Of a stretch of 57,409 bases of DNA, positions 17,818 to 27,381 are shown piece by piece (the stretch's first letter is position 1; every line of letters starts with the position of its first letter). The translations under genes and the position numbers were made by a program. The notes beneath the pieces are model-generated. The model saw nothing but the letters and a program-made list of their open reading frames with translations. It was not told where the DNA came from and ran no database searches. The stretch is from an uncultured Allosphingosinicella sp. (GTDB taxonomy: Bacteria; Pseudomonadota; Alphaproteobacteria; Sphingomonadales; Sphingomonadaceae): NCBI GenBank assembly GCA_934539295.1, contig CAKTCN010000023.1, positions 1 through 57,409 on the forward strand, written 5' to 3'.

Positions 17818-18590
17818 GCGTCGGCGGCTTCAACCATCGCGGCGTTCTCGCGCTCTACAAGTTCGAGATGCACCGCTTCGTGCGCACGCTCTGGACAGGC
17901 ATGGCGGTGCCGGTCATCACCACCTCGCTCTACTTCGTCGTGTTCGGCTCCGCGATCGGATCGCGCATGACCGAGATCGACGGTGTGCCCTATGGCTCGT
18001 TCATTGTGCCTGGCCTGATGATGCTGTCCTTGTTCAACGAAAGCATTTTCAACGCCAGCTTCGGCATCCACATGCCGCGCTTCACGGGAACGATCTACGA
18101 ATTGCTGTCGGCGCCGCTGTCCGCGTTCGAGACGGTGCTCGGCTATGTCGGCGCGGCGGCGACCAAGGCGGTGTCGGTGGCTTTGGTGATCCTGGGCACC
18201 GCGCACCTGTTCGTGGACGTGGAGATCGCCCACCCCTTCTACATGATCGCCTTCCTGCTGCTGATCGCTGCGACATTCTGCCTTTTCGGCTTCATCATCG
18301 GCGTTTGGGCCAAGGGGTTCGAGCAATTGCAGGTGGTGCCGCTGCTGATCGTCACCCCCCTCACCTTCCTGGGCGGCAGCTTCTACTCGATCGACATGCT
18401 GGCCGAGCCGTGGCGGACGATCACCCTGTTCAACCCGGTAGTCTACCTCATCAACGCCTTCCGCTGGACCTTTTTCGGGACGTCCGACGTGGGCGTAGGA
18501 CTGGCGCTCGGCATCACCTTCGGGCTGTTCGTGCTGTGCCTGTGCGTCGTGTGGTGGATCTTCCGCACGGGATATCGCCTCAAGAACTGA
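17814..18590 (+). CDS. ABC-2 type permease, YadH-like
   Basis: A 258-residue membrane protein with six hydrophobic spans. Landmarks shared with YadH are MHRFVRTLW near the N-terminus, [28 protein letters not shown] and [12 protein letters not shown]. It starts 4 bases inside the upstream ATPase gene and forms the transmembrane half of that exporter. A family D repeat follows 3 bases after its stop. Confidence 0.92.
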
Positions 18591-18592
18591 TT

Positions 18593-18663
18593 TCACCCGA
18601 AGGCGCGGAGGATGGCCTGGGGCGAAGCCCTTTCCCCTCCGCGAGTTCCGCGCCTTCGCGTGA
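18593..18663. repeat. Inverted repeat, family D copy 1
   Basis: Arms 18593-18609 (TCACCCGAAGGCGCGGA) and 18647-18663 (TCCGCGCCTTCGCGTGA) match except one base. It begins directly after the permease stop. Related arms make up the larger element at 19812-20070. Confidence 0.78.
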
Positions 18664-18745
18664 GTCCTTCACTGACGCACATAGGTGTATTGCACCCCTA
18701 GAACACCAGTGTTAGCCTCCCCGCCTCAACAGGGAGATTAGGCCC

Positions 18746-19807
18746 ATGTATTCCGAACAGGATCTGGAGGCGGCCGTGGCGGCGGGGGCGCTATCGCGGG
18801 GGGATGCGCAGGCGTTGCGCGACTATGTCGCGGCGGCGCGGCAAAGCCCGGCGGTGGACGAGGAGCATTTCCGCCTTATTACCGGCTTCAACGATTTCTT
18901 CGTGGCGATTGCCGCGGCGATCCTGCTGATTGCGGTGGCGTGGATCGGCAACGAAGTTCCGCCACATATCGACGAGCATGGTCCCTCACCCTTTGCGGGG
19001 CTGTTCGTCGCAGGTGCGGCCTGGGGCCTGGCCGAGTTCTTCACGCGCAAGCGGCGCATGGCGCTGCCCTCGATCATGCTGCTGCTCGCCTTTGCCGGCG
19101 GCGTGTTCCTGACGTCCGCCCTGACGCTTTCAATCGCGATCGTCGGCGACAGCAACGCAAGCGAGGCAACCTTTGCGCTGATCGTGGCAGCATCAGCCGC
19201 CATCACCGTTGCCGCGACCTGGTTCCACTGGCGGCGTTTCCATGTTCCGATCACCGTCGCGGCGGGTGCAGCGGCTGCGGCCGGCGTGGCGCTCGGCCTG
19301 CTCGGATCGGTGATCGGGGACAATGACAATCTGGGCGACATCCTGCTTACGGCGTCGCTGATCCTTGGCATCGCCGTGTTCGCGCTGGCCATGCGCTGGG
19401 ACGCGTCGGACCCGCGGCGTGAGACGCGCCGGTCGGATGTGGCCTTCTGGCTGCACCTGCTGGCAGCGCCGCTGATCGTCCACCCGATCTTCTCCCTGCT
19501 CGGCCTCACCGACGGGGGCGCGAGCATGACGGAGGCGCTGGTGGTGCTGCTCGTCTATGTGGCGCTGGGGCTTGCGGCGCTGGCGGTGGACCGGCGGGCG
19601 TTGCTAGTGTCGGCGCTGGCCTATGTGCTGTGGGCGATGACCGACCTGTTCCGCGAGATGGGCGCCGTCGAGCTGAGCTTCGCGCTGACTGCACTGGTGA
19701 TCGGATCGGCGCTGCTGCTGCTCTCGGCCTTCTGGCACAATGCGCGGGCCGGCGTCGTGAGTGCGTTGCCCGGCACGATGCAGGCGCGGCTGCCGGCGCG
19801 GGCTTAA
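18746..19807 (+). CDS. Polytopic membrane protein of unknown function
   Basis: A 353-residue protein. The N-terminal 50 residues are soluble (MYSEQDLEAAVAAGALSRGDAQALRDYV), then about ten hydrophobic helices alternate with short loops, and the C-terminus is LPARA. The arrangement of a short soluble head plus many helices resembles DUF2157-type membrane proteins, but I cannot confirm the family. GGGAG precedes the ATG at 18746. It has no operon partner: a family D repeat lies on each side. Confidence 0.8.
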   Translation: MYSEQDLEAAVAAGALSRGDAQALRDYVAAARQSPAVDEEHFRLITGFNDFFVAIAAAILLIAVAWIGNEVPPHIDEHGPSPFAGLFVAGAAWGLAEFFTRKRRMALPSIMLLLAFAGGVFLTSALTLSIAIVGDSNASEATFALIVAASAAITVAATWFHWRRFHVPITVAAGAAAAAGVALGLLGSVIGDNDNLGDILLTASLILGIAVFALAMRWDASDPRRETRRSDVAFWLHLLAAPLIVHPIFSLLGLTDGGASMTEALVVLLVYVALGLAALAVDRRALLVSALAYVLWAMTDLFREMGAVELSFALTALVIGSALLLLSAFWHNARAGVVSALPGTMQARLPARA

Positions 19808-19811
19808 GGTT

Positions 19812-20070
19812 GGTTCACGCGAAGGCGCAAAGGCGCGAAGCGCTTTAGAGTGTTCGCGCGGAGGCGCGGAGGAGTGTTTTGGGGTGACGCCCCTCATCTC
19901 CGCGAACTCCGCGCCTCCGCGTGAGATTTTTTGGTTCGCAGAGACGCAGAGGCGCAGAGAGGCTGCGGCGCTTCATCTGCTTCGTGCCTGGCGGGATCTG
20001 CAAGGGGCCTCGCCCGCACGGCCTCTCTGCGCGAACCCTTCTCTCTTTGCGCCTTCGCTGAACCCGAAGG
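19812..20070. repeat. Tandem inverted repeats, family D copies 2 and 3
   Basis: This fills the 318-base gap after the membrane protein gene. First, CGCGGAGGCGCGGAG (19857-19871) pairs with CTCCGCGCCTCCGCG (19907-19921) around an inner GGGGTGACGCCCC. Then TTCGCAGAGACGCAGAGG (from 19935) and related tracts are mirrored by GGCCTCTCTGCGCGAA and TTTGCGCCTTCG near 20020-20060. The arms are variants of (G/C)GCAGAGGCGCAGAG and CGGAGGCGCGGAG. Confidence 0.7.
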
Positions 20071-20125
20071 AAGAAGCGGGCCTCCGATCAAGTCCGGAGT
20101 GGCGGCAGGAGGTTGCAGGAAAGCT

Positions 20126-20467
20126 CTAGCCGCTGACCACCTTCATCAGGCGGCGCTCGACGGGGGCCAGCACAGAGCCCAATTCATGCCCGCGCTTCAG
20201 GACCTGGCCGTTTTCGCCGATCAGCGCCCACATGCCCTGCTGGTTGCGCAGCGCCGGTCGCTTTTCGATGCGGATTTCAGGGCGTTCGGCGGTGCGGCGG
20301 TAGGCGCCGAAGCTGGCGACTTCGGCCGTGAACTCCATCGCATAATCCTTCCAGTGGCCGGCGGCGACCATGCGGCCATAGAGGTCGGTGATGCGCATAA
20401 GTTCGAGGCGTTCGAAGCCGACCTGACCGGGTTGGCGGGGAGAGGGAAACGGCGTGACTTCGCCCAT
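20126..20467 (-). CDS. DUF2794 family protein
   Basis: A 113-residue protein with the alphaproteobacterial DUF2794 pattern: FERLELMRITDLYGRMVAAGHWKDYAME, then YRRTAERPEIRIEKRPAL and the end LKRGHELGSVLAPVERRLMKVV. Function is unknown. Its ATG shares two bases with the stop of cysE upstream (TGATG), so it is translated with cysE as the second gene of a two-gene unit. An AAGGAC ribosome site lies inside the end of cysE. Confidence 0.9.
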   Translation of the reverse strand: MGEVTPFPSPRQPGQVGFERLELMRITDLYGRMVAAGHWKDYAMEFTAEVASFGAYRRTAERPEIRIEKRPALRNQQGMWALIGENGQVLKRGHELGSVLAPVERRLMKVVSG

Positions 20468-21165
20468 CAGGCGGCATTGTCCTTGGGCAGCGGTTCCGGC
20501 GCGGCGTCGGCCTCGCGAGTCAGCGCGTCGAGCTTGCGGCGCAGCAGCTCCATCTCGCAGCGAAGCATCTCCAGCTTCTGCTTCTCCGGATCGAACATCT
20601 CGGTGCAGGGCGTGCCGTAGGGGACGAAGGCGCTGCCGGCCTGGTCGCTTTCATAGACGGTGGCGCGGGCGGGGATGCCGACCATGGTGGCGCCCGGCGG
20701 GACGTCCTTGGTCACCACCGCATTGGCGCCGATCTTGGCGCGCTCGCCGACGATGATGGGACCGAGCACCTGCGCCCCCGAGCCGATGGTGACCCCGTCC
20801 AGCAGCGTCGGGTGGCGCTTGCCGGGCTCGCCATTGGTCGGGTTGGTACCGCCCAAAGTCACATTCTGGTAGATGGTCACGTTATCGCCGATCACCGCCG
20901 TTTCGCCGATCACGGTGAAGCCATGGTCGATGAAGAAGAAGCGGCCGATCTTCGCGCCCGGATGGATGTCGATGGCAGTAAGAAAACGGCCGAGGTGGTT
21001 GACCAGCCGCGCGAGGAAGAACAGCCGTCCTTCGAACAGCCAGTGCGCGACGCGGTGGAAGCCCAGCGCCCACACGCCCGGATAGAGCATGATTTCCCAC
21101 AAGGAGCGCGGCGCGGGGTCGCGTGCCTTCACGGATTCCAGGTAGGCGATCAGCCCTGGGGTCAT
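20467..21165 (-). CDS. cysE: Serine O-acetyltransferase
   Basis: A 232-residue enzyme making O-acetylserine for cysteine synthesis. The first 60 residues are helical, and then the left-handed beta-helix repeats run through [40 protein letters not shown] and [22 protein letters not shown], with catalytic His residues in DIHPGAKIG and KRHPTL. The N-terminus is short, as in EpsC-type enzymes rather than E. coli CysE. The C-terminal 40 residues are charged and probably coiled coil ([21 protein letters not shown]), which is unusual for the family. An in-frame GTG at 21171 is the alternative start. Confidence 0.92.
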   Translation of the reverse strand: MTPGLIAYLESVKARDPAPRSLWEIMLYPGVWALGFHRVAHWLFEGRLFFLARLVNHLGRFLTAIDIHPGAKIGRFFFIDHGFTVIGETAVIGDNVTIYQNVTLGGTNPTNGEPGKRHPTLLDGVTIGSGAQVLGPIIVGERAKIGANAVVTKDVPPGATMVGIPARATVYESDQAGSAFVPYGTPCTEMFDPEKQKLEMLRCEMELLRRKLDALTREADAAPEPLPKDNAA

Positions 21166-21282
21166 TGCCACGCGTCTCCATCGCGGCCTGTGGGCCGTTC
21201 TGCTCCCGCAGATAGGGGATTGGAGCGGATTTTTCTAGGGTGGGGTGCGGGCGCTCATCCTGCGCCCGCCTATTACCCTCAC

Positions 21283-21396
21283 CCGCTCATCTCGAACGAT
21301 TGTCGAGCGAAGTCGAGACAATGTGTCGAGAGACCATTCGAACGATCTCTCGACGGCGCATCTCGGCTTCGCTCGATGCTGGCTCGAGAGGAGCGG
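21283..21396. repeat. Inverted repeat related to families A and C
   Basis: CCGCTCATCTCGA (21283-21295) pairs with TCGAGAGGAGCGG (21384-21396) with one mismatch. Inside are CGAGCGAAGTCGAGA and TCTCGGCTTCGCTCG, the same vocabulary as the 6.7 kb element, plus an internal TGTCGAGAGA / TCTCTCGACG pair. It lies between cysE and ahpF. Confidence 0.65.
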
Positions 21397-21412
21397 CTAT
21401 GTGGAGGAACGG

Positions 21413-22990
21413 CTATGCCGCCTCTTCCAGCTCCGCGGGCAGGCGGATCATGTAGTCGAAGGCCGACAGCGCCGCCGTGGAGCCGGCACCCATCGCGACT
21501 ACGATCTGCTTGTAGGGCACCGTCGTGCAGTCGCCCGCGGCGAAGATGCCGGGCTGGCTGGTCTCGCCGCGTGCGTCGATCTCGATCTCGCCGCGCGGGG
21601 TGAGCGCGATCGTGTCGCGGAGCCACTCGGTGTTGGGGACCAAGCCGATCTGGACGAAAATGCCCTCCAGCTCGATCTGGTGGACTTCGCTGTCGTTACG
21701 GTCCTTGTAGGTGAGGCTGGTGAGCTTCGACCCGTCGCCCGATACTTCGGTGGTGAGCGCCGAGGTGATGACCTTCACATTCGGCAGGCTGCCGAGCTTG
21801 CGCTGAAGCACCGCATCGGCGCGCAGCTGGCTGTCATATTCGATCAGGGTCACGTGCGCGACGATGCCGGCAAGGTCGATAGCCGCCTCGACGCCGCTAT
21901 TGCCGCCGCCGATCACCGCCACGCGCTTGCCCTTGAACAAGGGGCCGTCGCAATGCGGGCAATAGGTCACGCCCTTGTTGCGATATTCCTCCTCGCCCGG
22001 CACGCCCATAGTGCGCCAGCGCGCGCCGGTCGACAGGATGATCGTGCGCGACTTGAGGCGGGCGCCGCTGGCCAGGACCAGTTCGTGCAGGCCGCCCTCG
22101 GTCCGCGCCGGGATCAGCTTGTCCGCCTTCTGGAGGTTCATGAGGTCGACCTCATATTCCTTCACATGGCGTTCCATGTCGCCGGCGAGGCGGGGACCTT
22201 CGGTCTCGGCTACGCTCGGGAAATTCTCGATCGCCATCGTGTCGAGCACCTGACCGCCGAAACGCTCGGCGGCGATGCCGGTGCGGATGCCCTTGCGCGC
22301 GGCGTAGATGGCCGCGGCCGCGCCGGCCGGGCCGCCGCCGACGACGAGGACGTCGAACGGGTCCTTGGCGGAGATCTTCTCGGCGGTGCGCTTCTCGGCC
22401 GCCGTGTCGATCTTCGCGACGATCTGCTCCAGCTCCATGCGGCCGGAGCCGAACACTTCGCCGTTCAGGTAGATGGTCGGCACGGCCATCACCTGGCGCT
22501 CGGCCACCTCATCCTGGAACAGGGCGCCGTCGATGGCGACGTGGCTGATGCCCGGGTTCAACACCGCCATCAGGTTCAGCGCCTGCACCACGTCCGGGCA
22601 GTTCTGGCAGGACAAAGAGAAATAGCTTTCGAAGGCGAAGTCGCCGTCGAGCGCTGCGATCTGCTCGATCAGTTCCTGCGCGGCCTTGGACGGGTGACCG
22701 CCGACCTGCAGCAGGGCGAGAACGAGGCTGGTGAATTCGTGGCCCATGGGGAGGCCTGCGAAACGGACACCGATGTCGGTGCCGACGCGGCGGATCAGGA
22801 AGCTGGGCTTGCGGGCATCGTCGCCTGCACCATCATAGCTGACCTTGTCCGAGAGGGACGCGATATCCTCGAGCAGGGTCTTGAGTTCGGCGGACTTCGC
22901 GTCCTGGCCGAGGCTCGCGACCAGCTCGATCGGCTCGCGGATGTTGGCGAGATAGGTGGTGAGCTGCTGCTTCAGATTTGCGTCGAGCAT
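21413..22990 (-). CDS. ahpF: Alkyl hydroperoxide reductase subunit F
   Basis: A 525-residue flavoprotein that reduces AhpC with NADH. The N-terminal tandem thioredoxin-like domain carries Cys128-x-x-Cys131 (SCQNCPD). The FAD motif [12 protein letters not shown] is near 217-228, the thioredoxin-reductase-like redox pair Cys344/Cys347 is in TYCPHCDG, and the NAD motif [14 protein letters not shown] follows. These match the E. coli layout almost residue for residue. It is downstream of ahpC on the same strand with a large repeat between them, so it may be partly independent in expression. Confidence 0.96.
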   Translation of the reverse strand: MLDANLKQQLTTYLANIREPIELVASLGQDAKSAELKTLLEDIASLSDKVSYDGAGDDARKPSFLIRRVGTDIGVRFAGLPMGHEFTSLVLALLQVGGHPSKAAQELIEQIAALDGDFAFESYFSLSCQNCPDVVQALNLMAVLNPGISHVAIDGALFQDEVAERQVMAVPTIYLNGEVFGSGRMELEQIVAKIDTAAEKRTAEKISAKDPFDVLVVGGGPAGAAAAIYAARKGIRTGIAAERFGGQVLDTMAIENFPSVAETEGPRLAGDMERHVKEYEVDLMNLQKADKLIPARTEGGLHELVLASGARLKSRTIILSTGARWRTMGVPGEEEYRNKGVTYCPHCDGPLFKGKRVAVIGGGNSGVEAAIDLAGIVAHVTLIEYDSQLRADAVLQRKLGSLPNVKVITSALTTEVSGDGSKLTSLTYKDRNDSEVHQIELEGIFVQIGLVPNTEWLRDTIALTPRGEIEIDARGETSQPGIFAAGDCTTVPYKQIVVAMGAGSTAALSAFDYMIRLPAELEEAA

Positions 22991-23012
22991 GTTCTTTTCT
23001 CTTCTTTTCCAA

Positions 23013-23170
23013 AGCCCTCTCCCTTTGGGGGAGGGTTGGGTGAGGGGGCACGGCGGCCGAGATTATCCTCGAACGTCCGACGCTCGCTGGACGCTCGCTC
23101 CCCCTCACCCTAACCCTCTCCCCACCGGGAAGAGGGGATTGCCGCTCCCCTTCCCGCAAAGGGAGAGGGA
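23013..23170. repeat. Inverted repeat, family E copy 2
   Basis: GAGGGTTGGGTGAGGGGG (23031-23048) is mirrored by CCCCCTCACCC then TAACCCTC (23100-23118) with one extra T. CCCTCTCCC blocks are mirrored by GGGAGAGGG at the ends. A small central hairpin GTCC-N10-GGAC lies near 23075-23092. It occupies the ahpC-ahpF junction. Confidence 0.7.
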
Positions 23171-23181
23171 ACAGTTACTGC

Positions 23182-23745
23182 TTAGATCTTGCCGACGAGG
23201 TCGAGCGAGGGAGCCAGCGTCTCGGCGCCTTCTTCCCACTTGGCCGGGCAGACCTGGCCGGGATTGGCGCGGACGTGCTGGGCGGCCTTGATCTTGCGCA
23301 GCAGTTCCTGCGCGTTGCGGCCGACACCTTCGGAGGTGATCTCCATGATCTGGATCACGCCGTCCGGATCGACGACGAAGGTCGCACGATCGGCCAGACC
23401 CGCACCTTCACGCATCACGCCGAAATTGTTGGTGATGGTGTGGCCGTTGTCGCCCAGCATGTAATAGTTGATCTTGCCGATCGCCGGCGAGGTGTCGTGC
23501 CATGCCTTGTGGCTGAAATGCGTGTCGGTCGACACCGAATAGACCTCGACGCCCATCTTCTGCAGCGTCGGGTAGATGTCGGCCAGATCCTCGAGCTCGG
23601 TCGGGCAGACGAAGGTGAAGTCGGCCGGGTAGAAGAAGAACACAGCCCACTTGCCGGCGACGTCCTTGTCGCTGACCTCAACGAACTTGCCTTCCTTGTA
23701 CGCCTGCGTCGTGAACGGCTTGAGCGAGCTACCGATGATTCCCAT
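23182..23745 (-). CDS. ahpC: Peroxiredoxin AhpC (alkyl hydroperoxide reductase subunit C)
   Basis: A 187-residue typical 2-Cys peroxiredoxin. The peroxidatic Cys47 is in FTFVCPTE and the resolving Cys166 in QVCPAKW, both in the standard positions. It reduces H2O2 and organic peroxides in the cytoplasm and is recycled by AhpF, encoded downstream. The start at 23745 has a good AGGAG site; 24 upstream in-frame codons are not AhpC-like. It is divergent from oxyR, with candidate OxyR sites in the 185-base gap. Confidence 0.97.
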   Translation of the reverse strand: MGIIGSSLKPFTTQAYKEGKFVEVSDKDVAGKWAVFFFYPADFTFVCPTELEDLADIYPTLQKMGVEVYSVSTDTHFSHKAWHDTSPAIGKINYYMLGDNGHTITNNFGVMREGAGLADRATFVVDPDGVIQIMEITSEGVGRNAQELLRKIKAAQHVRANPGQVCPAKWEEGAETLAPSLDLVGKI

Positions 23746-23777
23746 GAACGAACTCCTGTTGAGGTGACTAGGCCCAA

Positions 23778-23841
23778 ATAGGTAGCGATTGTGCAGTGCG
23801 CAAAATGCTATTCCCAATCCGTCTGATCGATTAAGGCGATC
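23778..23841. promoter_or_regulatory. Candidate OxyR-binding region between ahpC and oxyR
   Basis: Two dyads lie in the divergent gap. The first is TTGTGCAGTGCGCAA (23789-23803), a T-N11-A LysR-type box, flanked by ATAG (23778-23781) and CTAT (23808-23811). The second is GATCG-N7-CGATC (23825-23841), whose ATCG-N7-CGAT spacing equals that of OxyR tetrad pairs. The assignment is by pattern and location only. Confidence 0.4.
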
Positions 23842-23930
23842 AACGTGCGTGACAATGATCGGAAAAGCGCAACAAGGATGATGCGCTCAGGTCACGCGAC
23901 CGCCGAAGCCGGCGTGCAAGGGACAGGACG

Positions 23931-24863
23931 ATGAACATCTATCTTCCGACGCTGAAGCAGCTTCAATATCTGGTGGCGCTGCGAGACCAGGAGCATTTCG
24001 GCCGGGCGGCCGATGCCTGCTACGTCACGCAATCCACTTTGTCGGCGGGCATACGCGAATTGGAGTCGCTGATCGGCACCACCTTGGTGGAACGGACGCG
24101 GCGCGTAGTGCGGTTCACGCCGCTCGGGTTGCGAATTGCCGAAAAGGCGGAGCGCGTGCTGCGCGAGGCGGAGGAATTGAGCGATATCGCACGTGCTGCG
24201 GGCAAGCCGTTGTCGGGCGATCTGCGCATGGGCGTGATCCCGACGATCGCCCCCTTCCTGCTGCCGCGCTTGCTGCCCAAACTGCGCGACGAATGGCCGA
24301 GCCTGAAGCTGTTCCTGCGCGAGGAAGCCAGCCAGGCCGCGTGCGACGCGCTGCACCGCGGGCAGCTCGACTGCGTGCTGCTCGCCCTTCCCTATGGCTG
24401 CGGCGATGTGGACAGTGCGCCCCTGTTCGACGATCGATTGTTCATCGCCTTCCCGCAAGGGGAGGCACCCGGCGAGACGATCGTCGAGGCCGGGGCGATA
24501 GACGAGAACCGGCTGCTGCTGCTGGAGGACGGCCACTGTCTCAAGGACCATGCGCTGTCCGCCTGCAACCGGCCGGATCTGCGCGCCCGCGCGTCGATGA
24601 TGGGGACGTCGCTCCACACGATGGTGCAGATGGTAGACAATGGGCTGGGCGTCACCTTCGTGCCCGCAATGGCGATCGAAGCGGGCATATTGGAGGGCAC
24701 GCGCGTGGACGTGAAGCCGCTTCGGTCCGACCACGGGTCGCGGCAAGTGGCCCTGATCTGGCGCAAGTCCAGCCCGCGCGAGGCGGAGTTCGGGTTGCTG
24801 GCGGACACGCTGCAGCGGATCGCGGGGGAACTGAGTTTGGGTGGGGTAAAGGCGGCGGCTTGA
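23931..24863 (+). CDS. oxyR: Hydrogen peroxide sensor OxyR (LysR family)
   Basis: A 310-residue LysR regulator. The helix-turn-helix lies at about 20-42 (HFGRAADACYVTQSTLSAGIRELE). The redox cysteines are Cys203 and Cys212 in DGHCLKDHALSACNRP, nine residues apart as Cys199 and Cys208 are in E. coli OxyR, which separates it from general LysR proteins. It is divergent from ahpC and faces katG on the other side, its expected targets. The ATG at 23931 follows GGACAGGACG. Peroxide should oxidise the pair to a disulfide and switch on ahpCF and katG. Confidence 0.95.
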   Translation: MNIYLPTLKQLQYLVALRDQEHFGRAADACYVTQSTLSAGIRELESLIGTTLVERTRRVVRFTPLGLRIAEKAERVLREAEELSDIARAAGKPLSGDLRMGVIPTIAPFLLPRLLPKLRDEWPSLKLFLREEASQAACDALHRGQLDCVLLALPYGCGDVDSAPLFDDRLFIAFPQGEAPGETIVEAGAIDENRLLLLEDGHCLKDHALSACNRPDLRARASMMGTSLHTMVQMVDNGLGVTFVPAMAIEAGILEGTRVDVKPLRSDHGSRQVALIWRKSSPREAEFGLLADTLQRIAGELSLGGVKAAA

Positions 24864-24916
24864 GGGTTCGAATTCCCGATCGGCAATTTAGCCGCTCGAG
24901 CGTAACGTAACGATGT

Positions 24917-24941
24917 CCCCTCCCTGCGAGGCAGGGAGGGG
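24917..24941. terminator. Hairpin between convergent oxyR and katG
   Basis: CCCCTCCCTGC (24917-24927) and GCAGGGAGGGG (24931-24941) form a perfect 11-bp stem with a GAG loop, placed 18 bases from the katG stop and 54 from the oxyR stop. No T run is present on either strand, so it may instead be a REP-like element. Confidence 0.45.
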
Positions 24942-24958
24942 AGTTGAGGTGAAGCGAA

Positions 24959-27196
24959 TTACGCCCCCGGTTCGGCGATGCCGATCGGTTCGACGCTGTC
25001 CGGGTTCTGGGGCACGTCGAAGCGGTCGGCGTTCATGACCTTGGTCCAGGCGGCGACGAAGTCGCGGACGAACTTCTCTTCGTGGCCCTTTTCGGCATAG
25101 ACCTCGGCCACCGCACGCAGCTGGCTGTTGGAGCCGAAGATGAGGTCGGTGCGGGTTGCACGCCACTTCTCCTGGCGCCCACCGCGGTCGTAGCCGATGA
25201 ACTCCTCGTCGCCGCTCTCGTCCACCACCTGCCAGAAGGTGTCGTTGTCGAGCAGATTGACGAAGAAGTCGTTGGTGAGCTGCCCCTTGCGCGTGGTGAA
25301 CACACCCTCCGGCCGGTCCTGGTAGTTGGCGCCGAGGACGCGGAGGCCGCCCAGCAGCACCGTCATCTCCGGCACCGACAGGCCGAGGAGCGACGCCTTG
25401 TCGAGCAGCAACTCCTCCGTCTTCACGCTGTGACGCGTCTTGAGGAAGTTGCGGAAGCCGTCGGCGGCAGGCTCCATGACATGGAAGCTTTCGACATCCG
25501 TCCATCCCTGGGTCGCATCGCCGCGGCCGCCGGTGAACGGCACCTCGACATCGAAGCCGGCATCCTTCGCCGCCTTCTCGACCGCCGCCGTGCCGGCCAG
25601 CACGATCGCATCGGCCATCGACAAATTGCCACGCAGCTCGTCGATTTTCGCCAGCACGTTGCCGAGCACGCCTGGCTCGTTCACCGTCCAGTTACGCTGC
25701 GGCTCGAGCCGGATGCGCGCGCCGTTGGCGCCGCCCCGATGGTCGGAGCGGCGGTAGCTCGACGCAGAGGCCCAGGCGGTCTTGACCAGCTGGCCGATCG
25801 AGAAGCCCGCGTTCAGGATCTTGCCCACGAACGCATCGATATCGGCCTGCGAGGGGTCGGTGCCGGCCGGGACCGGGTCCTGCCAGATCAGGTCTTCCTT
25901 GGGCACTTCGGGACCGAGGTAACGGACCTTGGGCCCCATGTCGCGGTGGGTGAGCTTGAACCAGGCGCGAGCGAACGCGTCCTTGAACGCCTCGTGATCG
26001 TCACGGAACTTCTGCGAGATCGCCCGGAACTCGGGATCCTCGCGCAGCGCCATGTCGGCGGTGGTCATCATGGTCGGGACCTTCTTGCCCGGCACGTGCG
26101 CGTCGGGGGCGAGGTCCTCCTCTTTCTGGTTCACCGGCTGCCACTGCTTGGCACCCGCGGGGCTGCGGACCAGTTCATATTCATAGTCCATCAGCAGGCG
26201 GAAATAATTCTCCGACCATTCGGTGGGCGTGTTGACCCACGCGCCCTCGATGCCGCTGGTGATGGTGTGTTCGCCGAAACCGCTTTCGTGCGCGCTCGCC
26301 CAGCCGAGGCCCTGAAGGGCAATGTCGGCGGCGGCGGGCGACTTGTCGACCAGGCTCGGATCGCCGGCACCATGGGCCTTGCCGAACGTATGGCCGCCGG
26401 CGGTCAGTGCCACCGTTTCCTCATGGTTCATCGCCATGCGCTCGAACGTCACCTTGATGTCGCGGGCGGACTGGAGCGCGTCGGGGTGACCTCCCGGGCC
26501 TTCGGGATTGACGTAGATGAGGCCCATCTGGATGGCGGCGAGCGGATGCTCCAGCTCCATCTCGCGATCGGGCTGGATGCGGGTCTCGTTGCCTTCTTCG
26601 CCGACCCACTGCTCTTCGGCGCCCCAGTAGATGTCGCGCTCGGGCTCGAACACGTCGCGGCGGCCGCCGCCGAAGCCGAACACCGGACCGCCCATCGACT
26701 CGATGGCGACATTGCCGGTCAGGATGAACAGGTCGGCCCAGCTGATATGCTTGCCGTATTTGCGCTTGATCGGCCAGAGCAGGCGGCGCGCCTTGTCGAG
26801 ATTGCCGTTGTCGGGCCAGCTGTTGAGCGGCTCGAAACGCTGCTGCCCGCTATTGGCGCCGCCACGTCCGTCGGCGGTGCGATAGGTGCCAGCCGCGTGC
26901 CAGGCCATGCGGATGAAAAACGGCCCGTAATGACCATAATCGGCCGGCCACCAGGGCTGGCTGTCGGTCATCAGCGCCTTCAGGTCGGCCTTGAGCGCAT
27001 GGTAATCGAGCTGGTTGAACGCCGCGGCATAATCGAAGTCCGCGCCCATCGGATCGGGCGAGGTCCCGCCCTGGTTCAGCACCTCCAGCGGCAGCGACTC
27101 TGGCCACCAATCCTTGTTCTGACGGCCGAGCAGCGAGCGCACGGTGGACGGTCGGTCCACGGGGCAGCCCTTCGGTTCTCCGGTTTTTGCGTCCAT
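24959..27196 (-). CDS. katG: Catalase-peroxidase KatG
   Basis: A 745-residue bifunctional haem enzyme. The distal side has [13 protein letters not shown] with Arg96, Trp99 and His100, the proximal haem ligand is in [15 protein letters not shown], and the C-terminal pseudo-duplicated domain is complete. It degrades H2O2 in the cytoplasm. AGGAGAGG precedes the ATG at 27196. Position next to oxyR and ahpC makes this a complete peroxide-response block. A candidate control dyad lies 84 bases upstream. Confidence 0.98.
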   Translation of the reverse strand: MDAKTGEPKGCPVDRPSTVRSLLGRQNKDWWPESLPLEVLNQGGTSPDPMGADFDYAAAFNQLDYHALKADLKALMTDSQPWWPADYGHYGPFFIRMAWHAAGTYRTADGRGGANSGQQRFEPLNSWPDNGNLDKARRLLWPIKRKYGKHISWADLFILTGNVAIESMGGPVFGFGGGRRDVFEPERDIYWGAEEQWVGEEGNETRIQPDREMELEHPLAAIQMGLIYVNPEGPGGHPDALQSARDIKVTFERMAMNHEETVALTAGGHTFGKAHGAGDPSLVDKSPAAADIALQGLGWASAHESGFGEHTITSGIEGAWVNTPTEWSENYFRLLMDYEYELVRSPAGAKQWQPVNQKEEDLAPDAHVPGKKVPTMMTTADMALREDPEFRAISQKFRDDHEAFKDAFARAWFKLTHRDMGPKVRYLGPEVPKEDLIWQDPVPAGTDPSQADIDAFVGKILNAGFSIGQLVKTAWASASSYRRSDHRGGANGARIRLEPQRNWTVNEPGVLGNVLAKIDELRGNLSMADAIVLAGTAAVEKAAKDAGFDVEVPFTGGRGDATQGWTDVESFHVMEPAADGFRNFLKTRHSVKTEELLLDKASLLGLSVPEMTVLLGGLRVLGANYQDRPEGVFTTRKGQLTNDFFVNLLDNDTFWQVVDESGDEEFIGYDRGGRQEKWRATRTDLIFGSNSQLRAVAEVYAEKGHEEKFVRDFVAAWTKVMNADRFDVPQNPDSVEPIGIAEPGA

Positions 27197-27279
27197 TTAT
27201 CCTCTCCTGACTGAATGACTGGGCACGAGGTTATGCCTCCCCCGTAATCGACGGAAGCGATGAAAGTTCGTCACTGAAT

Positions 27280-27293
27280 ATCGCAAAATCGAT
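27280..27293 (-). promoter_or_regulatory. Dyad upstream of katG resembling the ahpC/oxyR element
   Basis: ATCG-N6-CGAT (27280-27293). On the katG strand it reads TGATCGATTTTGCGATA, close to TGATCGATTAAGGCGATC in the ahpC/oxyR gap but one base shorter in the spacer. It is a candidate OxyR half-site and low confidence. Confidence 0.3.
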
Positions 27294-27381
27294 CAAGCCC
27301 GCCAAGAATAGGGGGAACCGCAACACCCGCTTGAACATGGCTGCAGCAGGCGTATCGTCCCGTTCAGGAGAGGAGACGAAA

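Noticed and set aside
21245..23113. 622-codon plus-strand frame
   Set aside because: Antisense to ahpF and running into the repeat elements; composition is typical of a shadow frame.
25082..27214. 710-codon plus-strand frame
   Set aside because: Antisense to katG, which is complete and conserved.
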